DNA of 6,503 nucleotides, taken from positions 1 through 6,503 of the forward strand of contig DDOU01000101.1 of assembly GCA_002341825.1 (NCBI GenBank). The letters run 5' to 3'. The notes beneath the pieces were generated by a model. That model saw only the letters and a list, made by a program, of their open reading frames with translations, was not told where the DNA came from and ran no database searches. Shown piece after piece: positions 1-5,113 of the stretch (positions are counted from its first letter, which is position 1; the number at the start of each line of letters is the position of its first letter). This DNA comes from Candidatus Igneacidithiobacillus taiwanensis (GTDB lineage: Bacteria > Pseudomonadota > Gammaproteobacteria > Acidithiobacillales > Acidithiobacillaceae). Position numbers and translations under genes: made by a program.

Positions 1-360
1 ATAGCCCTGCAGTCCCGCCGGTGCCAGCGGCTCCAGCCGGGTATAAAACCAGACTCGCAGTTCAGCAAGCAGCCGAAAGGTCGCTTCATGGGTAACAATG
101 CGTTCGAGCCAGCGGGAAATTACCCGAGTAGTCGCAAAGCCGCGCACGCCCGCCGCCGGCAGGAAAAAATTGTATTGGTTTAGGGTCGCCCAACCACCCA
201 GACCCGCCAGCGCAGCACTTGCCAAAAACCAGCCGGAAAGCGTCATCAGTCCAAAGTTGGAGAGCATAGTGAGCAAACTGAGTAGTGCCCCCCCCAGCAT
301 CCACCAGCGGTAGGGAGCAAAGAGACGCAGCAGGCGCCAGAGATCGCGGTTTTTATCCAT
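1..360 (-). CDS. cydC: CydC, heterodimeric ABC transporter subunit for cytochrome bd assembly (5' part only)
   Basis: Only the first 120 codons are present; the gene continues past the left edge, and the family is about 570 residues long. The start is the ATG at 360-358, which overlaps the cydD stop by 8 nt (ATGGATAA), so translation is probably coupled. What is seen is the N-terminal part of the transmembrane domain: a first hydrophobic segment near residues 19-40, the segment LMTLSGWFLASAA near 38-50, then LPAAGVRGFATTR at 67-79 and RWLERIVTHEATFRLL at 83-98. From memory, these closely match E. coli CydC (TLSGWFLSASA, LPAAGVRG, YFERLVSHDATFR). CydC pairs with CydD in the inner membrane. The pair is required for cytochrome bd assembly and has been linked to thiol export and to heme transport. 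The ATP-binding domain lies outside the window, so its integrity cannot be judged. Confidence 0.93.
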   Translation of the reverse strand, partial: MDKNRDLWRLLRLFAPYRWWMLGGALLSLLTMLSNFGLMTLSGWFLASAALAGLGGWATLNQYNFFLPAAGVRGFATTRVISRWLERIVTHEATFRLLAELRVWFYTRLEPLAPAGLQGY

Positions 361-2107
361 GATGCCCCCGATAGGCATGTACGAGGCGCGCGTAGGCGCG
401 GTTCTGGGCGAGCAGTGCTGCGGGGCTCCCCTGTTCCACCGCGCGACCGGCGTCGAGAACGACAATGCGCTCCGCCCGCTGCGCGGTGGCCAGACGGTGG
501 GCGATGACGATCACCGTACGTCCCTGACGCAAACGCTCCAAAGAATCCAGAAAGAGAGACTCGCTCTCCATATCGAGATTGGCGGTGGCCTCGTCCATCA
601 GCAAAAAGCGCGGATTTTTGAGAAAGGCGCGCGCCAAGGCCAAGCGCTGGATCTGCCCGCCTGAGAGACCTTGGCCAAGATCACCAATGCGGGTATCCCA
701 GCCCTGAGGTAACTGCTCGATGAATTCGAGGGCATGGGCATCTCGTGCTGCCTGCCGCAGCTCGGCATCCGTCGCCGCGGGCTTGGCCAAGCGCAGATTG
801 TCGGCAATGCTGCCATAAAAGAGCCGCGGATTCTGTGGAATCCATGCCAACTGGGCATGCCAGCTATCGCGATCGATTCTCGCCAGGTCTTCGCCGTCGA
901 TACGAATACTGCCGCTTTGCGGCTGCAGGAAGCCCAAGAGGGCATTGGCCACTGTGCTCTTACCCGCACCGCTGGCGCCAACGATGGCGGTGTAGCTTCC
1001 CGCCGGAAAGCTCGCAGAAAAACCAGCCAGGGCCTCAGCATCCTCGGGGGCGTAGCGAAAATGTAGATCGTTGATCTCGATGGCAGGTGCCGTCGTCGAT
1101 GGCGGCAAGGTCTTTTCCGCCGCCGAGCGCTCCGGTACCGGCATATCGAGGATGGCGAAGATGCGCTTGGCGGCCGCAATGGCGCTCATCCGCGCATGAT
1201 AATGGGTAGACAACCCGCGTAGTGGGGCAAAATATTCCGGTGCCAACAGCAACACAAAGAAAGCGGCATAAAAATCGATAGAGGCATGCACTTGCAGCAA
1301 GCGTGCGCCAAGAGAGACCGCCACCAAGGCAATCGAAAGGCTGGCAAAGAATTCCAGCACCGCCGAGGTCAAAAAGGCGACACGCAGACCAGCCATGGTC
1401 GTGCGGCGATAGTTTTCGGAAATATGAGCAACGATCTCGATTTCGTCCTTGGCGCGACCAAAAATCTTGAGGGTCGTGAGCCCCTGCAGAACATCGAGAA
1501 AGTGCGCGCTCATCAGCAGGAGTTGCTGCCATTGCCGTTGATTGATGGCCTCCGCGGCATATCCAACGAGCACCATGAAAAACGGCACTAGGGGGCCACA
1601 AATCAACAAAATCAGACCACTGATCCAATCGACCGGAAAAACAAAGACGAGGATGGCCAAGGGCACCAGACTGACCAAGGCCATCTGTGGCAGGTAACGG
1701 GAAAAATAGGGCTCCAGGGCTTCGACGCCCTCGATCAGGGTACTGGCGACATCACCGGCACGTTCACCGGCCAAGGCCACCGGCCCAAGACGGAGTAGAT
1801 GCTGGAGCATCTCCTGGCGCAACTGCGTTTTGATGCTGGCACTGGCTCGAAAGGCCACCAACTCCCCCGCCCAAGACAGCAAGGCGCGGAGCACAAAAAG
1901 ACCGAGCAAGGCGCCGAGGAGTCCCGAAACCGCGGCAAGGCCCCAGCCCTTGAACGAAACATCGTTGACGATGTGGGCAAGGAGCCAGGCCTGCAAAATG
2001 ACCAAAAGGCCAGCGAACACTCCCAAGCCGATGGCAAAGTAGAGCGCAGCTCGCGCCCCTTTGCCGGTTTTCACGAGTCGTTGATCTACGCGTTCCGCTT
2101 TCGCCAC
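353..2107 (-). CDS. cydD: CydD, ABC transporter permease/ATPase subunit for cytochrome bd assembly
   Basis: 584 residues, close to E. coli CydD (588). An N-terminal transmembrane domain (about residues 20-330) has hydrophobic segments near 19-48, 55-80, 141-160, 162-185, 243-272 and 278-295. The LAPEYFAPLRGLSTHYHA stretch at 288-305 is CydD-like. The C-terminal ATPase domain is intact: Walker A GASGAGKST 377-385, Q-loop Q425, signature LSGGQIQR 481-488, Walker B FLLMDE 501-506, H-loop H537. The start is a GTG at 2107-2105. No ATG or GTG lies between it and the upstream in-frame TAA, and an AAGG Shine-Dalgarno at 2116-2119 sits 8 nt before it. The family works as a CydD-CydC heterodimer in the inner membrane and is needed for functional cytochrome bd; reported substrates are cysteine/glutathione and, more recently, heme. 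The gene order (cydD, then an overlapping cydC) is as in E. coli. Other ABC exporters are unlikely given the cydC partner. Confidence 0.95.
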   Translation of the reverse strand: MAKAERVDQRLVKTGKGARAALYFAIGLGVFAGLLVILQAWLLAHIVNDVSFKGWGLAAVSGLLGALLGLFVLRALLSWAGELVAFRASASIKTQLRQEMLQHLLRLGPVALAGERAGDVASTLIEGVEALEPYFSRYLPQMALVSLVPLAILVFVFPVDWISGLILLICGPLVPFFMVLVGYAAEAINQRQWQQLLLMSAHFLDVLQGLTTLKIFGRAKDEIEIVAHISENYRRTTMAGLRVAFLTSAVLEFFASLSIALVAVSLGARLLQVHASIDFYAAFFVLLLAPEYFAPLRGLSTHYHARMSAIAAAKRIFAILDMPVPERSAAEKTLPPSTTAPAIEINDLHFRYAPEDAEALAGFSASFPAGSYTAIVGASGAGKSTVANALLGFLQPQSGSIRIDGEDLARIDRDSWHAQLAWIPQNPRLFYGSIADNLRLAKPAATDAELRQAARDAHALEFIEQLPQGWDTRIGDLGQGLSGGQIQRLALARAFLKNPRFLLMDEATANLDMESESLFLDSLERLRQGRTVIVIAHRLATAQRAERIVVLDAGRAVEQGSPAALLAQNRAYARLVHAYRGHHG

Positions 2108-2135
2108 CGTCTCCGCCTTTTTGCTGCGATGATCG

Positions 2136-2141
2136 AGTATA
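2136..2141 (-). promoter_or_regulatory. Candidate extended -10 promoter of cydDC
   Basis: In the 59-nt gap between the FIST gene and cydD, the minus strand reads TGATATACT. This is a TGN extended -10 followed by TATACT, which matches TATAAT at five of six positions. The start point would fall near 2129, giving a leader of about 20 nt before the GTG. No good -35 hexamer is seen 16-18 nt upstream, where it would lie over the end of the FIST gene; extended -10 promoters can work without one. It would allow cydDC to be transcribed apart from the FIST gene. Inference from sequence only. Confidence 0.45.
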
Positions 2142-2166
2142 TCACAATACAGGCTTTACTGATGGA

Positions 2167-3282
2167 CTAGCCCAAAAAGAGGGTGAGCACGCCGGTGTAG
2201 CCATAAATGCGGTCGTGGTAGATCTCGCCATTGGCAAAAAAGCCGACTAGGGGTATGGCACCAAGGACATCGGAGATCATCCGCAACTCCGCGGCCTGCG
2301 GGCCAAAGAGATTCTCTCCGCGCCCCAAACAAGAAACATAGAGCCCACCTCGGATCGACCGCCCGGCGGTCAGCTCGCGCAACTCGGTCAGCATGCGCTC
2401 CAGATCCTGCCGCGCACTCTCCGCATCGCGCTTACAAAACATCAGTTCCGCCCCGGGTTCGACATAATCGCCAATGGCCACCAGCCCGTTTTGTTCGTCC
2501 ACACCAATGAGATTGCGTACCAAATAATCGCTACGGTCCGAGCCCGGTAGCGGTAGTGCCGCAAAGATAAAGCCCGAAGCGCGGCGCAGATCCCGCGCCA
2601 AAATCTCGCCGACCTCCTCGCGCAGGACCGCCAGGGCAGGACGGCGATCGAGGGTAGCGATGATATTGCGCTCGGCCTCTTGGATGTGGTGTACCGGCCC
2701 GATAGGGGTGCAGCCCTGACTCAAGCGGGTGCGCACCGCCACCGCATCCGACAAAGCCACACCACTCAGCCCACCACGGACTACGCGCCCGGCAATTTGT
2801 GCCCCCTGACTGCGGCTACTGCTAACCCCGCCAATCAGGAAACCGGTGCTGCAACGTCCTGCCAAATGCCGCACCTGTTCGGGCAAATCGGTACTTTGCG
2901 GGTCACCGTGTACAATGGCGAGGGCGGCCTGGCGTCCGTCGTCCAGGGTCAAAGCACCCTCGCCGTACGCATCCATACCCGCAAAGAGGCGGTACTCTGA
3001 TTTTGCTAGATCGGTGAACAGCAGCGCCAAGGCCGGCTCATCGAGGTATTCCGCATTGGTGGCGGCAATACCAATGCCCACCGCACCCACCCAATCTGCC
3101 ACTCCCGTACGTTCCTGAAGGGTGGTCAGGAGAAGCGGCAGCTCCGTTTCGAAAGCTTCGTTGACATAAACAAAGCCGAGCGTGCTCGGAAAGTCCTGCC
3201 AAGCACAGCTTGCCATCGCCTGATCGAGAGCATCCTGCCAATGCGCAGCAGCCGCATGGCCAAAGGGAAAGGGAGTAGGCAT
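2167..3282 (-). CDS. FIST N- and C-domain protein, putative small-ligand sensor
   Basis: 371 residues from the ATG at 3282-3280. I chose this start because an AGGA lies at 3291-3294, 8 nt upstream, and a candidate -10 (3331-3336) would start the transcript near 3324. The in-frame ATG at 3321 would then be almost leaderless and has no Shine-Dalgarno; using it would add 13 residues. The N-terminal half (about residues 5-185) resembles FIST_N. The C-terminal half (about 195-368) resembles FIST_C, with YVSCLGRGENLFG at 315-327 and the typical ending PLVGFFANGEIYHDRIYGYT at 344-363. There is no signal peptide, membrane segment, kinase or cyclase domain, so it is a soluble cytoplasmic protein with no output domain. 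FIST domains are proposed sensory domains, thought to bind small molecules such as amino acids, and often sit beside signalling genes. Here the downstream neighbours are cydD and cydC on the same strand. The family call is firm; the function is unknown. Confidence 0.88.
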   Translation of the reverse strand: MPTPFPFGHAAAAHWQDALDQAMASCAWQDFPSTLGFVYVNEAFETELPLLLTTLQERTGVADWVGAVGIGIAATNAEYLDEPALALLFTDLAKSEYRLFAGMDAYGEGALTLDDGRQAALAIVHGDPQSTDLPEQVRHLAGRCSTGFLIGGVSSSRSQGAQIAGRVVRGGLSGVALSDAVAVRTRLSQGCTPIGPVHHIQEAERNIIATLDRRPALAVLREEVGEILARDLRRASGFIFAALPLPGSDRSDYLVRNLIGVDEQNGLVAIGDYVEPGAELMFCKRDAESARQDLERMLTELRELTAGRSIRGGLYVSCLGRGENLFGPQAAELRMISDVLGAIPLVGFFANGEIYHDRIYGYTGVLTLFLG

Positions 3283-3303
3283 CCGTATCGTCCTGATGTT
3301 TGC

Positions 3304-3319
3304 GGCAGGCAAACCTGCC
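3304..3319 (-). promoter_or_regulatory. Small perfect hairpin in the FIST gene leader
   Basis: On the minus strand, GGCAGG and CCTGCC form a perfect 6-bp stem around a TTTG loop. It lies 9 nt upstream of the AGGA Shine-Dalgarno (3291-3294) and just downstream of the predicted transcript start near 3324. It could protect the 5' end of the mRNA, or it could be a short operator at the start site. If translation instead began at 3321 the hairpin would lie inside codons, so it bears on the start choice. Confidence 0.4.
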
Positions 3320-3330
3320 ATGGTTTGGGC

Positions 3331-3336
3331 ATTGTA
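3331..3336 (-). promoter_or_regulatory. Candidate -10 element of the FIST gene promoter
   Basis: The minus strand reads TACAAT, five of six to TATAAT, about 50 nt upstream of the preferred ATG at 3282. The best -35 at 17-nt spacing (TTTCGT) is poor, so the promoter is either weak, activator-dependent or misassigned. The predicted start point near 3324 supports the ATG at 3282 over the one at 3321. Confidence 0.4.
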
Positions 3337-3452
3337 CGGAGACTGGCGCCGCGACGAAATGCCTAGCCCAGCTACCTAACCTCCATTATTCGTCGATCGG
3401 CAGGGGTGGTCTGCGGCGGTTTCCAGTGACTGCGGCGCGGCTTGTGTTGGTC

Positions 3453-3469
3453 TGCACAAATGCTGTGCA
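3453..3469. repeat. Perfect inverted repeat TGCACA-N5-TGTGCA
   Basis: Two perfect 6-nt arms, 3453-3458 and 3464-3469, surround the spacer AATGC. The 17-bp size and symmetry are typical of a binding site for a dimeric repressor or activator. It lies about 117 nt upstream of the FIST -10 element, too far for simple steric repression of that promoter. No regulator is encoded beside it. Confidence 0.45.
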
Positions 3470-3607
3470 ACGAATGACGATAGGCGCAGGCAGCCCGCAA
3501 GATGCAAATGGATGTCGACGCGAGCGGAAAGCTAGGGCGAGACGGTTCACTGCGCGAATCGAATTGTCTGGATTGCAGGGGCATCGACTTGGATGAGTCA
3601 ACCTGAT

Positions 3608-3617
3608 GCACATGTGC
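3608..3617. repeat. 10-bp palindrome GCACATGTGC
   Basis: A perfect 10-bp palindrome. With its left neighbour it reads TGCACA directly abutting TGTGCC, so it carries the same half-site as the dyad at 3453-3469 but without a spacer. It lies about 100 nt downstream of the cbbY stop codon. A 10-bp palindrome can arise by chance in this length of sequence with modest probability; the shared half-site is what makes it notable. Confidence 0.35.
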
Positions 3618-3718
3618 CTATCCGCGTGAGCCCCAGAGCAGACACTATTGCTTGCGGTGTCGGCCAGTAAAAATCGCCATAGATCGGCCGGGCCGCTTAC
3701 CCGACGGGAAAGCTGATC

Positions 3719-4492
3719 CTACACGCTGCGGTTGCTACCCCTTACAAACCACTCCTCGAGGGTGGGGAGGTCGACCACCCGCTTTTGCCCTGCTTCGGTA
3801 CCCGCAAGAACGGTACCCGGCTGCCCTACCTCGCCAAGGTGATCGAGCACACGCAGTGCACCAGAAAAATCCTGGTCGGCAGTGTACTCGGTTTGGGTAA
3901 TGACTACCGCGAGGTCAGCGCCGAGGGCGGAGCGCAGGCCGTTCTCGGAGTCTTCCAGGGCCAAGCATTCCGCAGGAGAGAGCTGCAGTTGGGCAAGAAC
4001 GTGCTGGTAGATGTCGGGTGCCGGTTTTTTGTGGGGCACGATGTCGCCTGCGCCGATGTAATCAAAGCGTTCCCAGGCGCCGGCGCCAAGGGTGCTTTGC
4101 AGTAGGGCCGAAACATTGTCGGGGGTCGTGGTGGTGGCGATGGCAAGCCGCAGCCCCGCTGCTTGGGCGGCATCGAGCAGGCGCGCTACGCCCGGGCGCA
4201 GGGGTGCCACGCCCGCGGCGATGATTTCGCCGTAGAGGGCTGTCTTGCGCTGATGTATTTGGCGAATCTCGGCATCGCTCAGTTGCGGATACTGGGGATG
4301 ATCGTTGAGAAAGCCGCGCAGCCGCTCCTTGCCGCCGGTAATCTTGAGATATTTGCCGTACGTGGGCACATCCCACCGAAACGGTAGGGAAAACTCCTCA
4401 AAGGCTAGATTGAAAGCAACGCGGTGGGCGTCGCGCTCGGTATCGGCCAAAGTTCCATCAACATCGAAAATCAGGGCGCGCAAGCGATGCAT
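3719..4492 (-). CDS. cbbY: CbbY-type HAD sugar phosphatase (probable xylulose-1,5-bisphosphate phosphatase)
   Basis: 257 residues, normal for the family. HAD motif I is FDVDGT at 9-14 (nucleophile D10, acid/base D12). The helical cap carries YLKITGGKERLRGF at 48-61; TGGKER is typical of CbbY rather than general beta-phosphoglucomutases. Motif II is T120 in IATTTT, motif III is K156 in HKKPAPDIY (154-162), and motif IV is LEDSENG at 179-185. The fold is soluble and cytoplasmic. In Rhodobacter and plants, CbbY dephosphorylates xylulose-1,5-bisphosphate, a misfire product that inhibits Rubisco, to xylulose-5-phosphate. That role would fit a carbon-fixing host, but no cbb genes are in this window. 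The start ATG has a GAGGAG Shine-Dalgarno 8 nt upstream and a good promoter. It is transcribed divergently from dksA. A phosphoglycolate phosphatase or another sugar-phosphate HAD enzyme is the alternative. Confidence 0.8.
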   Translation of the reverse strand: MHRLRALIFDVDGTLADTERDAHRVAFNLAFEEFSLPFRWDVPTYGKYLKITGGKERLRGFLNDHPQYPQLSDAEIRQIHQRKTALYGEIIAAGVAPLRPGVARLLDAAQAAGLRLAIATTTTPDNVSALLQSTLGAGAWERFDYIGAGDIVPHKKPAPDIYQHVLAQLQLSPAECLALEDSENGLRSALGADLAVVITQTEYTADQDFSGALRVLDHLGEVGQPGTVLAGTEAGQKRVVDLPTLEEWFVRGSNRSV

Positions 4493-4500
4493 TTTGGTCT

Positions 4501-4506
4501 CTCCTC
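4501..4506 (-). promoter_or_regulatory. Ribosome binding site of cbbY
   Basis: GAGGAG on the minus strand, 8 nt before the ATG at 4492-4490. It is a strong Shine-Dalgarno and fixes the cbbY start. Confidence 0.75.
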
Positions 4507-4552
4507 GAAGCTACGGTTGGCGCCAGTGCGGTGGCCGCGCCGATGCGGCGGA

Positions 4553-4581
4553 GTTATACCTGAAAATGTAACAATTGCCAA
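4553..4581 (-). promoter_or_regulatory. Sigma70-type promoter of cbbY
   Basis: On the minus strand the -35 is TTGGCA (4576-4581), five of six to TTGACA. The -10 is TATAAC (4553-4558), five of six to TATAAT, and the spacer is exactly 17 nt. The start point would fall near 4546, giving a leader of about 54 nt that includes the GAGGAG site. This is the best promoter match in the window. Its -35 overlaps the -35 proposed for dksA on the other strand. Confidence 0.65.
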
Positions 4582-4603
4582 AGGCGGTAATCTCTGCTAA
4601 ACC
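4575..4603 (+). promoter_or_regulatory. Candidate promoter of dksA
   Basis: The -35 is TTGCCA (4575-4580), five of six to consensus. A 17-nt spacer ending in TGC (a TGN extension) leads to TAAACC (4598-4603), only three of six to TATAAT. The extended -10 may compensate. A start near 4610 would give a leader of about 34 nt to the ATG at 4644. Weaker evidence than for the divergent cbbY promoter. Confidence 0.4.
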
Positions 4604-4630
4604 ATGGCGAATTTTCTGTAAGCTAACCAT

Positions 4631-4636
4631 AGGAAG
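4631..4636 (+). promoter_or_regulatory. Ribosome binding site deciding the dksA start
   Basis: AGGAAG, 7 nt before the ATG at 4644. It favours this start over the in-frame ATG at 4575, which lies within the proposed promoter and would add 23 residues unlike anything in the family. Confidence 0.75.
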
Positions 4637-4643
4637 ACAGACC

Positions 4644-5099
4644 ATGACGGACAGCGCTGCCGCCCTCCAGCCAGGCAATGCAAGCCAAATCCAAGCCTTT
4701 GAGCCCTACCAGCCGGGGGCCGACGAAGAGTACATGAGCCCCGCCCAGGTTGCACATTTTCGTAAGATCTTGACCGACTGGCGCAACGAGCTAATGGCCG
4801 AAGTGGATCGCACGGTGCAAAACCTACAGGTGGAGAACGTCAACTACTCCGACCCCAACGATCGCGCCAGCCTGGAAACCGATATGGGCCTGGAACTGCG
4901 GGCACGCGATCGGGAGCGCAAGCTCATCCGCAAGATCAATCAGGCCCTGGCGCGCATCGATGCGGGAGAATATGGCTATTGCGAGGCCTGCGGGGTAGAG
5001 ATTGGCCTGCGTCGCCTCGAGGCGCGCCCCACCGCCACCCTCTGCATCGATTGCAAGACGCTCGAAGAAAAACGCGAACGGCAAATGGCGCAGGATTGA
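4644..5099 (+). CDS. dksA: DksA, RNA polymerase secondary-channel regulator
   Basis: 151 residues from the ATG at 4644, the same length as E. coli DksA. An N-terminal segment of about 30 residues leads into a coiled coil (about 33-108). The tip DPNDRA (70-75) keeps both acidic residues, D70 and D73, which correspond to the two aspartates needed for activity in E. coli. The helix LELRARDRERKLIRKI (83-98) is family-typical. A four-cysteine zinc finger follows: C113, C116, C134 and C137, with CGVEIGLRRLEARPTATLC (116-134) nearly identical to E. coli. DksA enters the secondary channel of RNA polymerase and, with ppGpp, lowers rRNA transcription and raises amino-acid biosynthesis transcription under starvation. 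Keeping all four cysteines marks it as the zinc-dependent form, not a DksA2-type paralogue. Upstream it diverges from cbbY; its 3' end faces tilS across 14 nt with no obvious terminator between. Confidence 0.97.
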   Translation: MTDSAAALQPGNASQIQAFEPYQPGADEEYMSPAQVAHFRKILTDWRNELMAEVDRTVQNLQVENVNYSDPNDRASLETDMGLELRARDRERKLIRKINQALARIDAGEYGYCEACGVEIGLRRLEARPTATLCIDCKTLEEKRERQMAQD

Positions 5100-5113
5100 T
5101 GCTCCCGCCCTCC

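Larger units (their letters stand above)
3337..3718. other. Intergenic region without a recognisable gene
   Basis: About 380 nt between the FIST promoter and the cbbY stop codon. Sampled 60-nt blocks are 53-55% GC, compared with 58-72% in two blocks sampled inside genes here. The short open frames on both strands (up to about 98 codons) have no recognisable motif, no good ribosome binding site and an arginine- and serine-rich make-up typical of out-of-frame GC-rich DNA. I see no tRNA cloverleaf and no transposase remnant I can name. It does hold two dyads on the half-site TGCACA, listed separately. A small RNA or a decayed gene cannot be excluded by eye. Confidence 0.55.

Noticed and set aside
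1035..1628. Open frame of 197 codons on the minus strand within cydD
   Set aside because: It is an alternate frame of cydD, with cysteine- and tryptophan-rich low-meaning sequence and no recognisable domain.
3593..3670. Possible 25-codon small ORF (ATG at 3593, TAA at 3668-3670)
   Set aside because: The only ribosome-binding-like sequence (AGGGG) is 11 nt away, and there is no motif or context to support translation.
3661..3718. Possible intrinsic terminator after cbbY on the minus strand
   Set aside because: A T5 run is present, but the nearby stems are only 3-5 bp and sit too far from it, so it does not meet the usual form.
3337..3718. Search for tRNA, CRISPR or insertion-sequence remains
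   Set aside because: No cloverleaf with a T-loop, no spaced direct repeats and no recognisable transposase or terminal repeats were found.
4536..4548. CGCCG-ATG-CGGCG dyad in the cbbY leader
   Set aside because: A 5-bp stem with a 3-nt loop in very GC-rich DNA is expected by chance; no further support was seen.
4575..4643. Upstream ATG giving a DksA with 23 extra residues
   Set aside because: The family length is 151, a good AGGAAG site precedes the ATG at 4644, and the extra codons coincide with the proposed promoter.
5013..5024. Perfect 12-bp palindrome CGCCTCGAGGCG in dksA
   Set aside because: It encodes part of the conserved RRLEAR motif of the zinc finger, so the protein sequence and GC-rich codons explain it.
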